Shown here: positions 7,950-14,982 of the stretch, piece by piece
Numbering within the stretch: the first letter of the stretch is position 1
Layout: each line of letters opens with the position of its first letter
From: Ruminococcaceae bacterium UBA6416
Lineage (GTDB): Bacteria > Bacillota > Clostridia > Oscillospirales > Acutalibacteraceae
Assembly: GCA_002438505.1 (NCBI GenBank)
Contig: DJPI01000017.1
Coordinates: 7,903 to 41,704 of the forward strand
DNA length: 33,802 nt
Direction of reading: 5' to 3'
Notes under the pieces: generated by a model
Database searches by the model: none
Told to the model about the DNA's origin: nothing
Seen by the model: only the letters and a program-made list of their open reading frames with translations
Program-made: the position numbers and the translations under genes

Positions 7950-8015
7950 ATTCATACTCCTTTTTCAAAAGAGAGTCTTGGAAAAAACGGCCAAAATGCT
8001 CCGTTTCCATAGTCA

Positions 8016-8044
8016 ACTATACATCCGCGCGTCCTGTTTGTAAA
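8016..8044 (-). promoter_or_regulatory. Predicted promoter for the DUF2238-like gene
   Basis: TTTACA (8039-8044) and TATAGT (8016-8021) on the minus strand are 17 bp apart, each 5/6 to consensus, 66 bases before the preferred start. The remaining part of the 200-base gap to spoIIE is AT-rich and shows nothing else. Confidence 0.65.
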
Positions 8045-8151
8045 TAAAGGTTAAGCATTTGTAATACCTTGTCGGAGATTTGCAATAATTTTTTCTTTTC
8101 TTCTTAATTATTTTCGTTGATTTTTTTCATATCAGAGTGCCGGTCAGCCTC

Positions 8152-10464
8152 TCAGCCGGCGGTCACCTTGAGCGCAAGGACAGTGATGTCATCCGCCGTC
8201 TCCCTTGTGCTGCGCAGCCGTGCAAGCGAGGCAATGTGAGACGCAAGCGAGTCCATGTCGTTCGTGCTCCAGGCAAGCAGCTCATCGTTTATCCAGCCGC
8301 AGTCTCCGCCGGTTGCGCCGTCTGAAAGGAGGAGAACAATGTCTCCGGCTTCAAGAACCGTTTTTCTTCGCGCAAAGCAGACGTTGCGGATTATTCCGAC
8401 CGGGAGCGACTGCTCTTCAACAACGGTGATCTCCTTTCCGCGCCGGACAAACGAAACCGCGGCTCCGGCCTTGTAAAATTCCGTTTCTCCGGTGTATACA
8501 TTCACGCTGATTCCGTCAACGGTTGCAATGGATTCATCGGTCGATTTCACCATCAGCGCGCAGTTCACCGTTTTCAGTGCGCTTTCAAAAGAGAAGGAGC
8601 AGGAAAGAAGCTTTTCCATCAGCGTTGCCGTCAGCGTTGAGTCAACGGCGGCGCGTGAGCCTGTTCCCATTCCGTCACTTATCAGGGCAATCTCATTTCC
8701 GTTCATATCTCTTAGCGCAGCAATGCAGTCGCCGCAGACGTTGTTGTCTTTGAACGGAATCTGACATGAACCCGTGACAACGCGGAAAACCGCACGCTCC
8801 TCGAATGTTATCACCGAGCGCAGCTCCATGACGGCAATTTCCGGTTTTTCAAAAACACGTCCGGTCGTCAGCTCAAAAATCGTTTTCATTTTTTGAAGGT
8901 TGAGGTCAAACGCATTTTCAAGAACATTCACCTCAATGGTTATTTTCCCGCCGGAATTTGAAAAATAATTCACACAGTCAACATAGATGTCCGCGTCCGC
9001 AAGCGCCGTCCGCAGCGCACGCGAGCGTGCGTTGTCAACAACTCTGTTTGCGCAGACCTGCTTTGCAAACTCGGAAAGGAATTCGGCGATTGAAGAAAAC
9101 TGGTCGCTGACAAGCGAGCGCATCTCGCGCACCTTCATTTTTGAGGCCATTCCCGTGACAAAATCGCTGTATGAGGAATTGACCTGAGAAACAAGAGCGT
9201 TTGCACGCGGACAGCGTTTTTCAAGCTTCGTCCGCTCCTTTCCCGGCTCCTTGAGTCCGCTCAGGGTGAGAATATCTGCGGCGGTTTCGTTGAAGTTTTC
9301 GCTCCAGCATTCGTTTTTGAATGAGCAGCCGAAGCAGATGTTCTGCTGAAGCTTTGCAAAAATCCGGTTTATCTCCGGATTTATCACATTGTCAAGCCTT
9401 GCGCTGACCTTTGTCACAATGTCTGAAACCTCGCTGACCGTCTCCGCCGCACGCCTCAAAGACGCGCAAACGCGGCGGTTCAGCCCGTCATCTGAGGAAA
9501 GGAGCCTCTTTTCAAGCGCGGTATGAACTGCAAAGAGCTTTTTTGACGGAATGAAGGCAAAAATTGCGCACCCGGCCGCAATTTCAAGCAGACTCCAAAA
9601 CGCATTCTGGGAAAAGCCGCCGAAAAAGGACATCACCGCCGCGGCAAGCGCAAAGGAAATGGATACCGCGTACTGGCCGAGCGGAGCAAAAACGCCGCAG
9701 ACAAGAGACGCAACCGTGATAACGGGAAAAAGGAACCTTGCCTCGGCAGAAACTGAAAGTGAGGCGGCCGTGCATATTCCGAAAAGGCAGGAGGCGGCCG
9801 CGCCTTTGTAATGAGAAACAAAAAGAACAAGCAAAACCGCCGCCGTCCGCGCCGGAACAATGGGGCCGAGCGCAAGACCGCAGGCGCAAAGCAAAAGAAT
9901 GCACAGGCAAAGCCCTGCTGCGGCAATATCCTGAGCGCTCAGCGCGGAAAGGCTGACGCGGAAGACCTGTGCCTTTTTGCTGCGGATGAAAAGGCAGGCG
10001 GCGCAGAAAGCAACCGCACCCTCGCAAAGGGCAAAGAGGAGCGAAAGAAGCCGCGTTTCGCCAAAAAAGGCCGCGGCGCCGGACGCAAGAAAGCAGGAGA
10101 AAAACGCCATGAGCGGAAAGGCGAGAGCGCTTTTGAGCGCGGGAAGCTTTTTTTCCGAGGCGGCGCGGCAAGCGGCACACAAAAGCAGCGCGGCGCTGCA
10201 CCTCAAAGCGGTCTGCCACGGAAAAGCAACAAAAAATCCGCAGACTCCGCCGATGAGCGAGGCCGCAACAAAGGAAAACTCAACTCCGGCCAGAAACGAA
10301 CAGCAAAACGGAGAAAGCGTTCCGAGCGCATTAAGCTGGGAGAGGAGAAAAGACACCGCCGCGGCGCAGAGCTGCTTCACCCACGGCGCAAGCTCCTTTT
10401 CGTCATCAATTATGAGCGATGAAATGTTTTTGATTTCCGGCGCGGTTCTTTCTTCGGTTTTCAT
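8152..10464 (-). CDS. spoIIE: Stage II sporulation protein E, membrane-bound PP2C phosphatase
   Basis: SpoIIE dephosphorylates the anti-anti-sigma factor SpoIIAA in the forespore, releasing sigma F, and takes part in polar septation. The 770-residue length is close to the family's usual 800-830. The order is a short cytoplasmic N-terminus, about ten transmembrane segments (residues about 28-320), a central region with a CSFKNECW-type cysteine pair, and a C-terminal PP2C-type phosphatase domain. The metal-binding motifs are ALISDGMGTGSRAA, then DIVLLLSDGATGGD (Asp715) and ETADDITVLAL near the end. The ATG at 10464 has AAAGGA 8 bases upstream. The gene is preceded by a promoter with an unusually long spacer (separate entry). 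No clear intrinsic terminator follows. Its presence indicates an endospore former. Confidence 0.95.
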   Translation of the reverse strand: MKTEERTAPEIKNISSLIIDDEKELAPWVKQLCAAAVSFLLSQLNALGTLSPFCCSFLAGVEFSFVAASLIGGVCGFFVAFPWQTALRCSAALLLCAACRAASEKKLPALKSALAFPLMAFFSCFLASGAAAFFGETRLLSLLFALCEGAVAFCAACLFIRSKKAQVFRVSLSALSAQDIAAAGLCLCILLLCACGLALGPIVPARTAAVLLVLFVSHYKGAAASCLFGICTAASLSVSAEARFLFPVITVASLVCGVFAPLGQYAVSISFALAAAVMSFFGGFSQNAFWSLLEIAAGCAIFAFIPSKKLFAVHTALEKRLLSSDDGLNRRVCASLRRAAETVSEVSDIVTKVSARLDNVINPEINRIFAKLQQNICFGCSFKNECWSENFNETAADILTLSGLKEPGKERTKLEKRCPRANALVSQVNSSYSDFVTGMASKMKVREMRSLVSDQFSSIAEFLSEFAKQVCANRVVDNARSRALRTALADADIYVDCVNYFSNSGGKITIEVNVLENAFDLNLQKMKTIFELTTGRVFEKPEIAVMELRSVITFEERAVFRVVTGSCQIPFKDNNVCGDCIAALRDMNGNEIALISDGMGTGSRAAVDSTLTATLMEKLLSCSFSFESALKTVNCALMVKSTDESIATVDGISVNVYTGETEFYKAGAAVSFVRRGKEITVVEEQSLPVGIIRNVCFARRKTVLEAGDIVLLLSDGATGGDCGWINDELLAWSTNDMDSLASHIASLARLRSTRETADDITVLALKVTAG

Positions 10465-10499
10465 AAGGCTCGTCCTTTCAAAGAAATGTTTTCCGGGCT

Positions 10500-10533
10500 A
10501 TTATAAAGATTTTTTTGAAAGAAAACTGTCGCA
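10500..10533 (-). promoter_or_regulatory. spoIIE promoter with 21-bp spacer and Spo0A-box-like -35
   Basis: On the minus strand a perfect TATAAT (10500-10505) lies 36 bases before the spoIIE start. No TTGACA-like hexamer stands at 17 bp, but GCGACA (10527-10532) stands exactly 21 bp upstream. It is embedded in TGCGACA (10527-10533), one mismatch from the Spo0A box TTCGACA (complement of TGTCGAA). In B. subtilis the Spo0A-activated spoIIE and spoIIG promoters are known for 21-22 bp spacers with 0A boxes at -35. Spo0A control here is inferred from that. Confidence 0.6.
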
Positions 10534-10630
10534 CCGTGGCACAGGAAGATAATTTTTTTCTTCCCGTTCAATCCGAGCGCAAAAGAGGAGCCGTATTGCG
10601 GTTATTTTTTCATTCACACTCAGTTCATAA

Positions 10631-10659
10631 TTGACATAACATGGCAAAAATGATAAAAT
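10631..10659 (+). promoter_or_regulatory. Near-consensus sigma-A promoter of the 35-residue peptide gene
   Basis: Perfect TTGACA (10631-10636), 17-bp spacer, then TAAAAT (10654-10659, 5/6). The start codon is 34 bases further on. It is among the best sigma-A matches in the window. Confidence 0.85.
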
Positions 10660-10692
10660 ATTCCCAGCGAATGCTGAAAGGGGGGTAAAAGA

Positions 10693-10800
10693 ATGGACAA
10701 TCTCATCGCAAGACTCACCGGTATTTTTGACTTTGTTTCGGAAATCGTTAACTATATTTATGATTTCTTCCAGACACTGTTCAAGAAGGAAACCGTATAA
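10693..10800 (+). CDS. Small amphipathic peptide of 35 residues, unknown function
   Basis: A short open frame starting MDNLIARLTGIF and ending FKKETV. It is supported as a gene by its setting: a near-consensus promoter 34 bases upstream, a strong AAAGGGGGG ribosome binding site 6 bases before the ATG, and a strong terminator 38 bases after the stop. The middle (about residues 10-30) is rich in Phe, Ile, Tyr and Val, with Asp13, Glu17 and Asp24 spaced as in an amphipathic helix, and it ends in two lysines. There is no signal peptide and no cysteine. It is divergent from spoIIE. A membrane-surface peptide is a reasonable guess, and no family is recognised. An alternative is a structured small RNA in which the frame is incidental, but the ribosome binding site argues against that. 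Confidence 0.75.
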   Translation: MDNLIARLTGIFDFVSEIVNYIYDFFQTLFKKETV

Positions 10801-10837
10801 TCGGACTGCTTTTTAAAGGCTGAAGATTTTTGACAGA

Positions 10838-10879
10838 AAAACGGGAGCTGCCATGAAAAGGCGGCTCCCGTTTTGTTTT
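10838..10879. terminator. Strong bidirectional terminator
   Basis: A 15-bp stem (AAAACGGGAGCTGCC against GGCGGCTCCCGTTTT, one wobble) with a 7-base loop, followed by TTTTGTTTT on the plus strand and by TTTTT on the minus strand. It ends both the small peptide gene and the fabG operon. Confidence 0.93.
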
Positions 10880-10899
10880 GTTATTACTTTTTTATCGCC

Positions 10900-11328
10900 T
10901 TACGCTTTGCCGGAAAGCTCCAACACCTTGCTTTGAATCCGGGCAAGAGCTTTTTGAAGGTTCCTTTCCTCTCCAACGGCCTTTTCAATCGGACAAAGGC
11001 CGGTTTTTTGCCGGTTCAAAATGCAGTCCGCTGTTTCTGAGCAGAAAAAGGAAATTCCGTTTTTCTCAAGTATCTCCTGCGCGTCACGGCTCATGACAAC
11101 GGCGTAAACCTCTTTCACCCCAAGTGCGGAAAAAAACACGGCCGCCCCTTTTCCGACCACTCTGTCCGCCGCGCAGAAAGCAGACAGGTCTTTCCCTTTT
11201 GCATACAGCTCAAGCAGAGCCGCAACGCCCCTTTTTTCGCTTTTGAGCGTTTCTTCTTCACTGCAAAGAACAAGGGTGAGGTTTTCCTCTTTTAAAACCG
11301 AGAGAGCGCGTCCCGTGTTTTTGTTCAT
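10900..11328 (-). CDS. DUF1893 family protein
   Basis: A 142-residue protein matching the DUF1893 family, whose structural representative TM1506 has a cytidine-deaminase-like fold without a clear activity. Characteristic pieces are EKRGVAALLELY, CAADRVVGKGAAVFF and, at the end, ILNRQKTGLCPIE. These correspond to the family's RGV-pLL, ADKVVGkAAA and NR--G-CPiE blocks. The ATG at 11328 is preferred over the TTG at 11337, which overlaps the stop of the Nudix gene. AGGAG and GAGG lie just before it. It is the last gene of the operon starting at fabG, five bases after the Nudix gene, and ends before a bidirectional terminator. A redox or nucleotide-related role is sometimes guessed for the family, and nothing here settles it. 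Confidence 0.82.
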   Translation of the reverse strand: MNKNTGRALSVLKEENLTLVLCSEEETLKSEKRGVAALLELYAKGKDLSAFCAADRVVGKGAAVFFSALGVKEVYAVVMSRDAQEILEKNGISFFCSETADCILNRQKTGLCPIEKAVGEERNLQKALARIQSKVLELSGKA

Positions 11329-11333
11329 CCGCC

Positions 11334-11717
11334 TCAAAACTCCTCTTTAATTTTTTTCAGTATATCTTTGTCTGCCGGACAAAAATCAAAGTTTTCAATT
11401 TCCTGAGGCGTTATCCATTTTATGTCGTTATGTTCAAGCAGACGGATTGACCCCTTAATAATTTCCGCATTGAAAAGTGTGAGGTCAACCGTCATGTCCG
11501 GATATTCATGAACAAGCCGAGTAAAAACGTCCGAAACTCTGATTTCAACGTCCAGCTCCTCGCGGCATTCGCGCACAAGAGCCTGCTTTTTTGTTTCTCC
11601 CGGCTCAACCTTTCCGCCAACGAACTCCCAAAGCAGTCCGCGCGTTTTGTGCGCCGGACGCTGACAGATTAAAAATGTGTTGCCCTTCCTGATGAGAGCC
11701 GCAACAACCTGAACCAT
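11334..11717 (-). CDS. MutT-type Nudix hydrolase (8-oxo-dGTP diphosphatase-like)
   Basis: A 127-residue protein with a complete Nudix box: GGKVEPGETKKQALVRECREELDV has the GX5EX7REUXEEXGU pattern except that the last Gly is Asp. The preceding ICQRPAHKTRGLLWEFVGGK is typical of MutT/YjhB-like oxidised-nucleotide hydrolases, and the end DIKWITPQEIENFDFCPAD matches the same group. The start at 11717 is set by GGGAGGAG 5-6 bases upstream. The frame extends further 5' but would run into the acyltransferase gene. It sits between an acyltransferase and the DUF1893 gene in a tight operon. The substrate is inferred from family resemblance only. Confidence 0.88.
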   Translation of the reverse strand: MVQVVAALIRKGNTFLICQRPAHKTRGLLWEFVGGKVEPGETKKQALVRECREELDVEIRVSDVFTRLVHEYPDMTVDLTLFNAEIIKGSIRLLEHNDIKWITPQEIENFDFCPADKDILKKIKEEF

Positions 11718-11742
11718 TTTTTGCTCCTCCCGGTTTTTTATT

Positions 11743-12855
11743 TTATACTGACTTTTTTGCCGCTTCTTCCTTTTTGAGCGCGGCAGGTGCAGTCTTTTTC
11801 TGCGGTGCTTTTTTGATGCGCAGAAGAATGTCACATTTGTCAAGCAGGCGGTCAAACACCTCTGCAATAATCACCGTTGAAACAAGGCAGACCAGAGTGA
11901 ACAGAACAGGCTTTGAATTGAGATTGAGCTTTGAAAAAATCATCATCGGTATTCTTTGAAGAATATAGACGCTGAAAACGCGCTTTCCGAACCAGCGCAA
12001 AACCCTGTTGTCAACACTGACGCGCATTGAAGCAAGGGCAATGACGAGCGCAAAAACCAAGGCCTCGGGAATGAAGATTTTGCGCATCTTGTGATATATC
12101 GGAAGAAGATAGGCAAGATATCCGAAAACGGTAATTGTGATGGCCGCCGCGGAAAACCACTTTGAGAAGTCTTTCAGGAGATATTTGTCAATCGCCGGCT
12201 TTGCAATGTAATACCACATTCCGAGCGGATAACACATGAGGGTGTCATACCACCAGTATTCCTTGCCTTTGAGAACACGCAGACCAATCATCAGCGCGAA
12301 GGCAAGAACGGTGAAAACGGCGGTTGGAACAACAATTTTGTCCTTTGCAAAAGCAAAGACAAGGAACGTCAGCGCATAGAGCATAAGTATCGTAAAGATG
12401 AACCAAACGCTGTTTCCGACGGCGGAAAGCCCAATGAAAGACTTGAGCAGACGGACAAGGTCATATTTTGTTCCGAGCAGACGGCTGACAACAAAGAAGA
12501 TTACAATCGCAAAAGCAAAGTGATACCAAACGGAAAAAATCCGCCTCTTTGGAATTGTCAGCGCATAGCGCGGCTTTTTTTCAAGGCTCAGCGCAATCCC
12601 GTAGCCCGAATAAAACAAAAACGCAACAACCATAAGCTGGCCGAGGAAGAGCATGAAGTCCGTGAACGGCTCATTGAGCGCCGTTTTTTCAAGCTTGACA
12701 TACTGCCGTATGTGCGAAAGGAAAACAATGATAACAAAAATACCCTTTATCGAGCCTGTTTTCTGAACGGACATATAATCCTCAAAGCCGTCTTTAAAGC
12801 TGAACTTTATTCCAACAAGGCAGAGCACAAGCAGGGCAAAAATATATACTGACAT
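11743..12855 (-). CDS. Acyltransferase-3 family membrane protein (second of two)
   Basis: A 370-residue protein with about ten transmembrane helices, of the acyltransferase-3 (OafA/WecH-like) fold that O-acylates sugars or other envelope molecules. The N-terminal part has GIFVIIVFLSHIRQY with the conserved helix-end His, FLFYSGYGIA, and further on SVWFIFTILMLYAL. The C-terminal tail is lysine/alanine rich and cytoplasmic. AAGGAGAG precedes the ATG at 12855. It starts 23 bases after the preceding acyltransferase gene ends, and the pair is not closely similar in sequence. The acceptor substrate is unknown. Confidence 0.8.
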   Translation of the reverse strand: MSVYIFALLVLCLVGIKFSFKDGFEDYMSVQKTGSIKGIFVIIVFLSHIRQYVKLEKTALNEPFTDFMLFLGQLMVVAFLFYSGYGIALSLEKKPRYALTIPKRRIFSVWYHFAFAIVIFFVVSRLLGTKYDLVRLLKSFIGLSAVGNSVWFIFTILMLYALTFLVFAFAKDKIVVPTAVFTVLAFALMIGLRVLKGKEYWWYDTLMCYPLGMWYYIAKPAIDKYLLKDFSKWFSAAAITITVFGYLAYLLPIYHKMRKIFIPEALVFALVIALASMRVSVDNRVLRWFGKRVFSVYILQRIPMMIFSKLNLNSKPVLFTLVCLVSTVIIAEVFDRLLDKCDILLRIKKAPQKKTAPAALKKEEAAKKSV

Positions 12856-12878
12856 AAATTCTCTCTCCTTTTTAAACT

Positions 12879-13982
12879 TCAGACAACATATTTGTTAAGC
12901 TTCGGAATGCGCCGTATTATATATGTGAGGCCAAAGCTCAAAACAAACGCACAAACGGAAAGCACCGGAACGCTGAAGAGCGCGTGGAACAAGCCGTTGT
13001 CAAAGCCGACCGCCTCAAGAAAGTCAATGGCATACATATGCGTGAGATAAATTCCGAACGTGCAGCCGCTCAGAAGAACAATCGGCTTTTTGAATTTTTG
13101 CAGTTTGAGCTTTGAAACGCGGTTTTTGAAAAAGACAAAGACCGCCGCCGAGCTTACAACCATGTTCGGCATTGAAAAGGTCATGAGACCGGTGTAATCC
13201 TTCCCCTTCATTTGAGAAATTTTTATTGTTCCTATGACTGAAGCAACGGAAAGAAGAACGGTCAGCGCATATAAAATATACTCGGCGCGTTTGCTGACCT
13301 TTGAGCGGAAAAGAACATGACCCATAACATAATATCCCGTATATCCGAGAACAAAGTAAAAGCGCATATTACCCTTCATTGCGTCAAGCCATTTGAGAAC
13401 GGTTATATCAAAAACCTTTCCAAGCTCAACAAGAGTGGGAACAAGGCAGCCGAATATCAGAAACAGGAGAAGAAAATACTTTGCGTTCTTCATCTCTTTT
13501 GTCATGCAGCGGACAAGCGGCGTTATCAGATAAAGCCCGAAAATCATGAAAAGATACCACATATATGTTTTTCCGACAAAAAAGCTCCTGAGAGTCTTTT
13601 CAATCGAAAAGCCGGAAAAGCCGTCATGTTCAAAATAATACCGAGCCGTGTCATAAACCAGGTTGACCGTGCTCCAAAACAGAAAGGCAACAACAATTCT
13701 GAAAACATTTTTTGAAAAAAACCGCCGCGTGTCAAAATGCCTTTGCCCGTCAAGGAGCATTGAGCCGCTTATCATCACAAACAGCGGAACCGCAATGTGA
13801 CAGAGAACGTCATAAATCGCAAGCGCATAAAACCTTGTTGAATTAAGCGGGAGAGAATGAAAATTCTGAGCCGATGCATGAATGAAAAGAACAAGAACAA
13901 TCGCCGTTATCCGCAAAAGGTCAAGCCAGAGGACACGCGGTTTCGGTTGGATTGAATTTTTGGGTCTTTCACTTTGTTCCAT
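12879..13982 (-). CDS. Acyltransferase-3 family membrane protein (first of two)
   Basis: A 367-residue polytopic protein that starts with a short basic cytoplasmic segment and then RVLWLDLLRITAIVLVLFIHASAQ, the standard opening of acyltransferase-3 enzymes with the conserved His. It goes on with AVPLFVMISGSMLL (family FFVISGFLL motif), YMWYLFMIFGLYLITP and CTFGIYLTHMY near the end. The start at 13982 has AAGGAGG directly before it. An in-frame extension upstream would overlap fabG by 150 bases and is not needed. Only 10 bases separate it from the fabG-like gene, so the two are translated from one mRNA. It is probably an O-acetyl- or O-acyltransferase acting on a surface polymer. Confidence 0.85.
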   Translation of the reverse strand: MEQSERPKNSIQPKPRVLWLDLLRITAIVLVLFIHASAQNFHSLPLNSTRFYALAIYDVLCHIAVPLFVMISGSMLLDGQRHFDTRRFFSKNVFRIVVAFLFWSTVNLVYDTARYYFEHDGFSGFSIEKTLRSFFVGKTYMWYLFMIFGLYLITPLVRCMTKEMKNAKYFLLLFLIFGCLVPTLVELGKVFDITVLKWLDAMKGNMRFYFVLGYTGYYVMGHVLFRSKVSKRAEYILYALTVLLSVASVIGTIKISQMKGKDYTGLMTFSMPNMVVSSAAVFVFFKNRVSKLKLQKFKKPIVLLSGCTFGIYLTHMYAIDFLEAVGFDNGLFHALFSVPVLSVCAFVLSFGLTYIIRRIPKLNKYVV

Positions 13983-13992
13983 TTTTTCCTCC

Positions 13993-14724
13993 TTATCTTC
14001 CGCCGTCAATGCCAATGGTCTGGCCTGTGATAAAAGCCGCCTTTTCGCTCGAAAGAAAAAAGACCAGTTCGGCAACGTCACGCGGTGTTCCGTTTTTTTG
14101 AAGCGAGCTTTCAAGTGCAATTTCGCGCTTTGTCTCCTCATCAAAGCAGGCGTTCATCTCCGTTTCAATGAAGCCGGGCGCAACACAGTTGACGTTGATT
14201 TTTGAGGGGCCGACTTCCTTTGAAAGCGCCTTGGTGAAGCCTATCATCGCAGCCTTTGAAGCGCTGTAATGCACCTCGCATGAGCCGCCGGAAACGCCCC
14301 ACATTGAGGAGACGTTGACAATTTTTCCGCTTTTTCGTCTTATCATCTGCGGAAGAATGAGCTGGCAAAGGCGCATGGCGCTTTCGATATTGACAGCAAA
14401 AAGCCTTTTTGCGTCCGCCTCTTCAACAAGCTGAAAAACATTTCTGATTGAAACGCCCGCGTTATTCACAAGAACGTCGATTTTTGAACGCAGAGCAAGC
14501 GCCTGCTTTGAAAGCTTCTCGCATTCTCCGCCCTTTGAAAGGTCGGCGCAAAGCGGAAAAACCTCCGCCCCGAACCGCGCTTCAAGCTCCTCTTTGAGCG
14601 CAAAGGCCGCCTTTTCATTTTTCCGGTACTGCATAATCACATCAAAGCCGTTTTCGGCAAAAATGCGGCAAATCTCGCTGCCTATTCCGCCCGAAGCCCC
14701 GGTCACAAGAACAGTTTTTTTCAT
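13993..14724 (-). CDS. Short-chain dehydrogenase, 3-oxoacyl-ACP reductase (FabG)-like
   Basis: A 243-residue NAD(P)H-dependent reductase of the classical SDR family. It shows TGASGGIGSE (cofactor loop, 8-17), LVNNAGVS (about 86-93), KIVNVSSMWG with the catalytic Ser, HYSASKAAMIG with Tyr and Lys of the YxxxK motif, APGFIETEMN and the C-terminal TGQTIGIDGG. The sequence is FabG-like throughout. Its place is not the fatty-acid synthesis cluster but the head of an operon with two membrane acyltransferases, so it may reduce another oxo-acyl or a sugar-related substrate. GGAAGGAAAAACGG precedes the ATG, and a good promoter lies about 40 bases upstream. Confidence 0.88.
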   Translation of the reverse strand: MKKTVLVTGASGGIGSEICRIFAENGFDVIMQYRKNEKAAFALKEELEARFGAEVFPLCADLSKGGECEKLSKQALALRSKIDVLVNNAGVSIRNVFQLVEEADAKRLFAVNIESAMRLCQLILPQMIRRKSGKIVNVSSMWGVSGGSCEVHYSASKAAMIGFTKALSKEVGPSKINVNCVAPGFIETEMNACFDEETKREIALESSLQKNGTPRDVAELVFFLSSEKAAFITGQTIGIDGGR

Positions 14725-14763
14725 CCGTTTTTCCTTCCGTTTCTGTCAGTTTTTACCTGTAAT

Positions 14764-14792
14764 ATAATAACAGCAAAAGCTTCCGCTGTCAA
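14764..14792 (-). promoter_or_regulatory. Predicted sigma-A promoter of the fabG-acyltransferase operon
   Basis: Perfect TTGACA (14787-14792) and TATTAT (14764-14769, 5/6) on the minus strand, 17 bp apart. Confidence 0.8.
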
Positions 14793-14881
14793 TCATGATG
14801 AGGCTGAATATGCCGGCTTTCTCCGCCCGGGATGAAAGCTTCAAAAAAGGCAACGATTTTGTGAATTTTGTTTTTTATCTC

Positions 14882-14917
14882 TTGACTTTGAATTCAAAAT
14901 TGGGTATTGTATATTAT
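14882..14917 (+). promoter_or_regulatory. Promoter region with 12-bp palindrome
   Basis: Two overlapping solutions are seen: TTGACT (14882) with TATTGT (14905), 17 bp apart, and TTGAAT (14888) with TATTAT (14912), 18 bp apart. The perfect palindrome TTTGAATTCAAA (14887-14898) sits on the -35/spacer, where a repressor could bind. A further short inverted repeat, AAGTG-6-CACTT, follows near 14918-14933. Confidence 0.5.
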
Positions 14918-14982
14918 AAGTGATTATACACTTTTTTCTCCGGCGCTGCCGGCCAGTTTGCATTAAGGAGACGAATACATCA

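Noticed and set aside
8125..8175. GCCGG-CCGGC hairpin right after spoIIE
   Set aside because: On the transcribed strand it is followed by A-rich, not T-rich, sequence, so it is not a credible intrinsic terminator.
9811..10422. Long plus-strand open frame (203 codons) opposite spoIIE
   Set aside because: It is antisense to the membrane region of spoIIE, extremely rich in Lys/Arg/Ala as expected from the complement of hydrophobic codons, and has no ribosome binding site.
12879..14144. Longer form of the first acyltransferase starting inside fabG
   Set aside because: The extra 54 residues are a basic out-of-frame reading of fabG. The ATG at 13982 has a strong AAGGAGG site and yields the usual family N-terminus.
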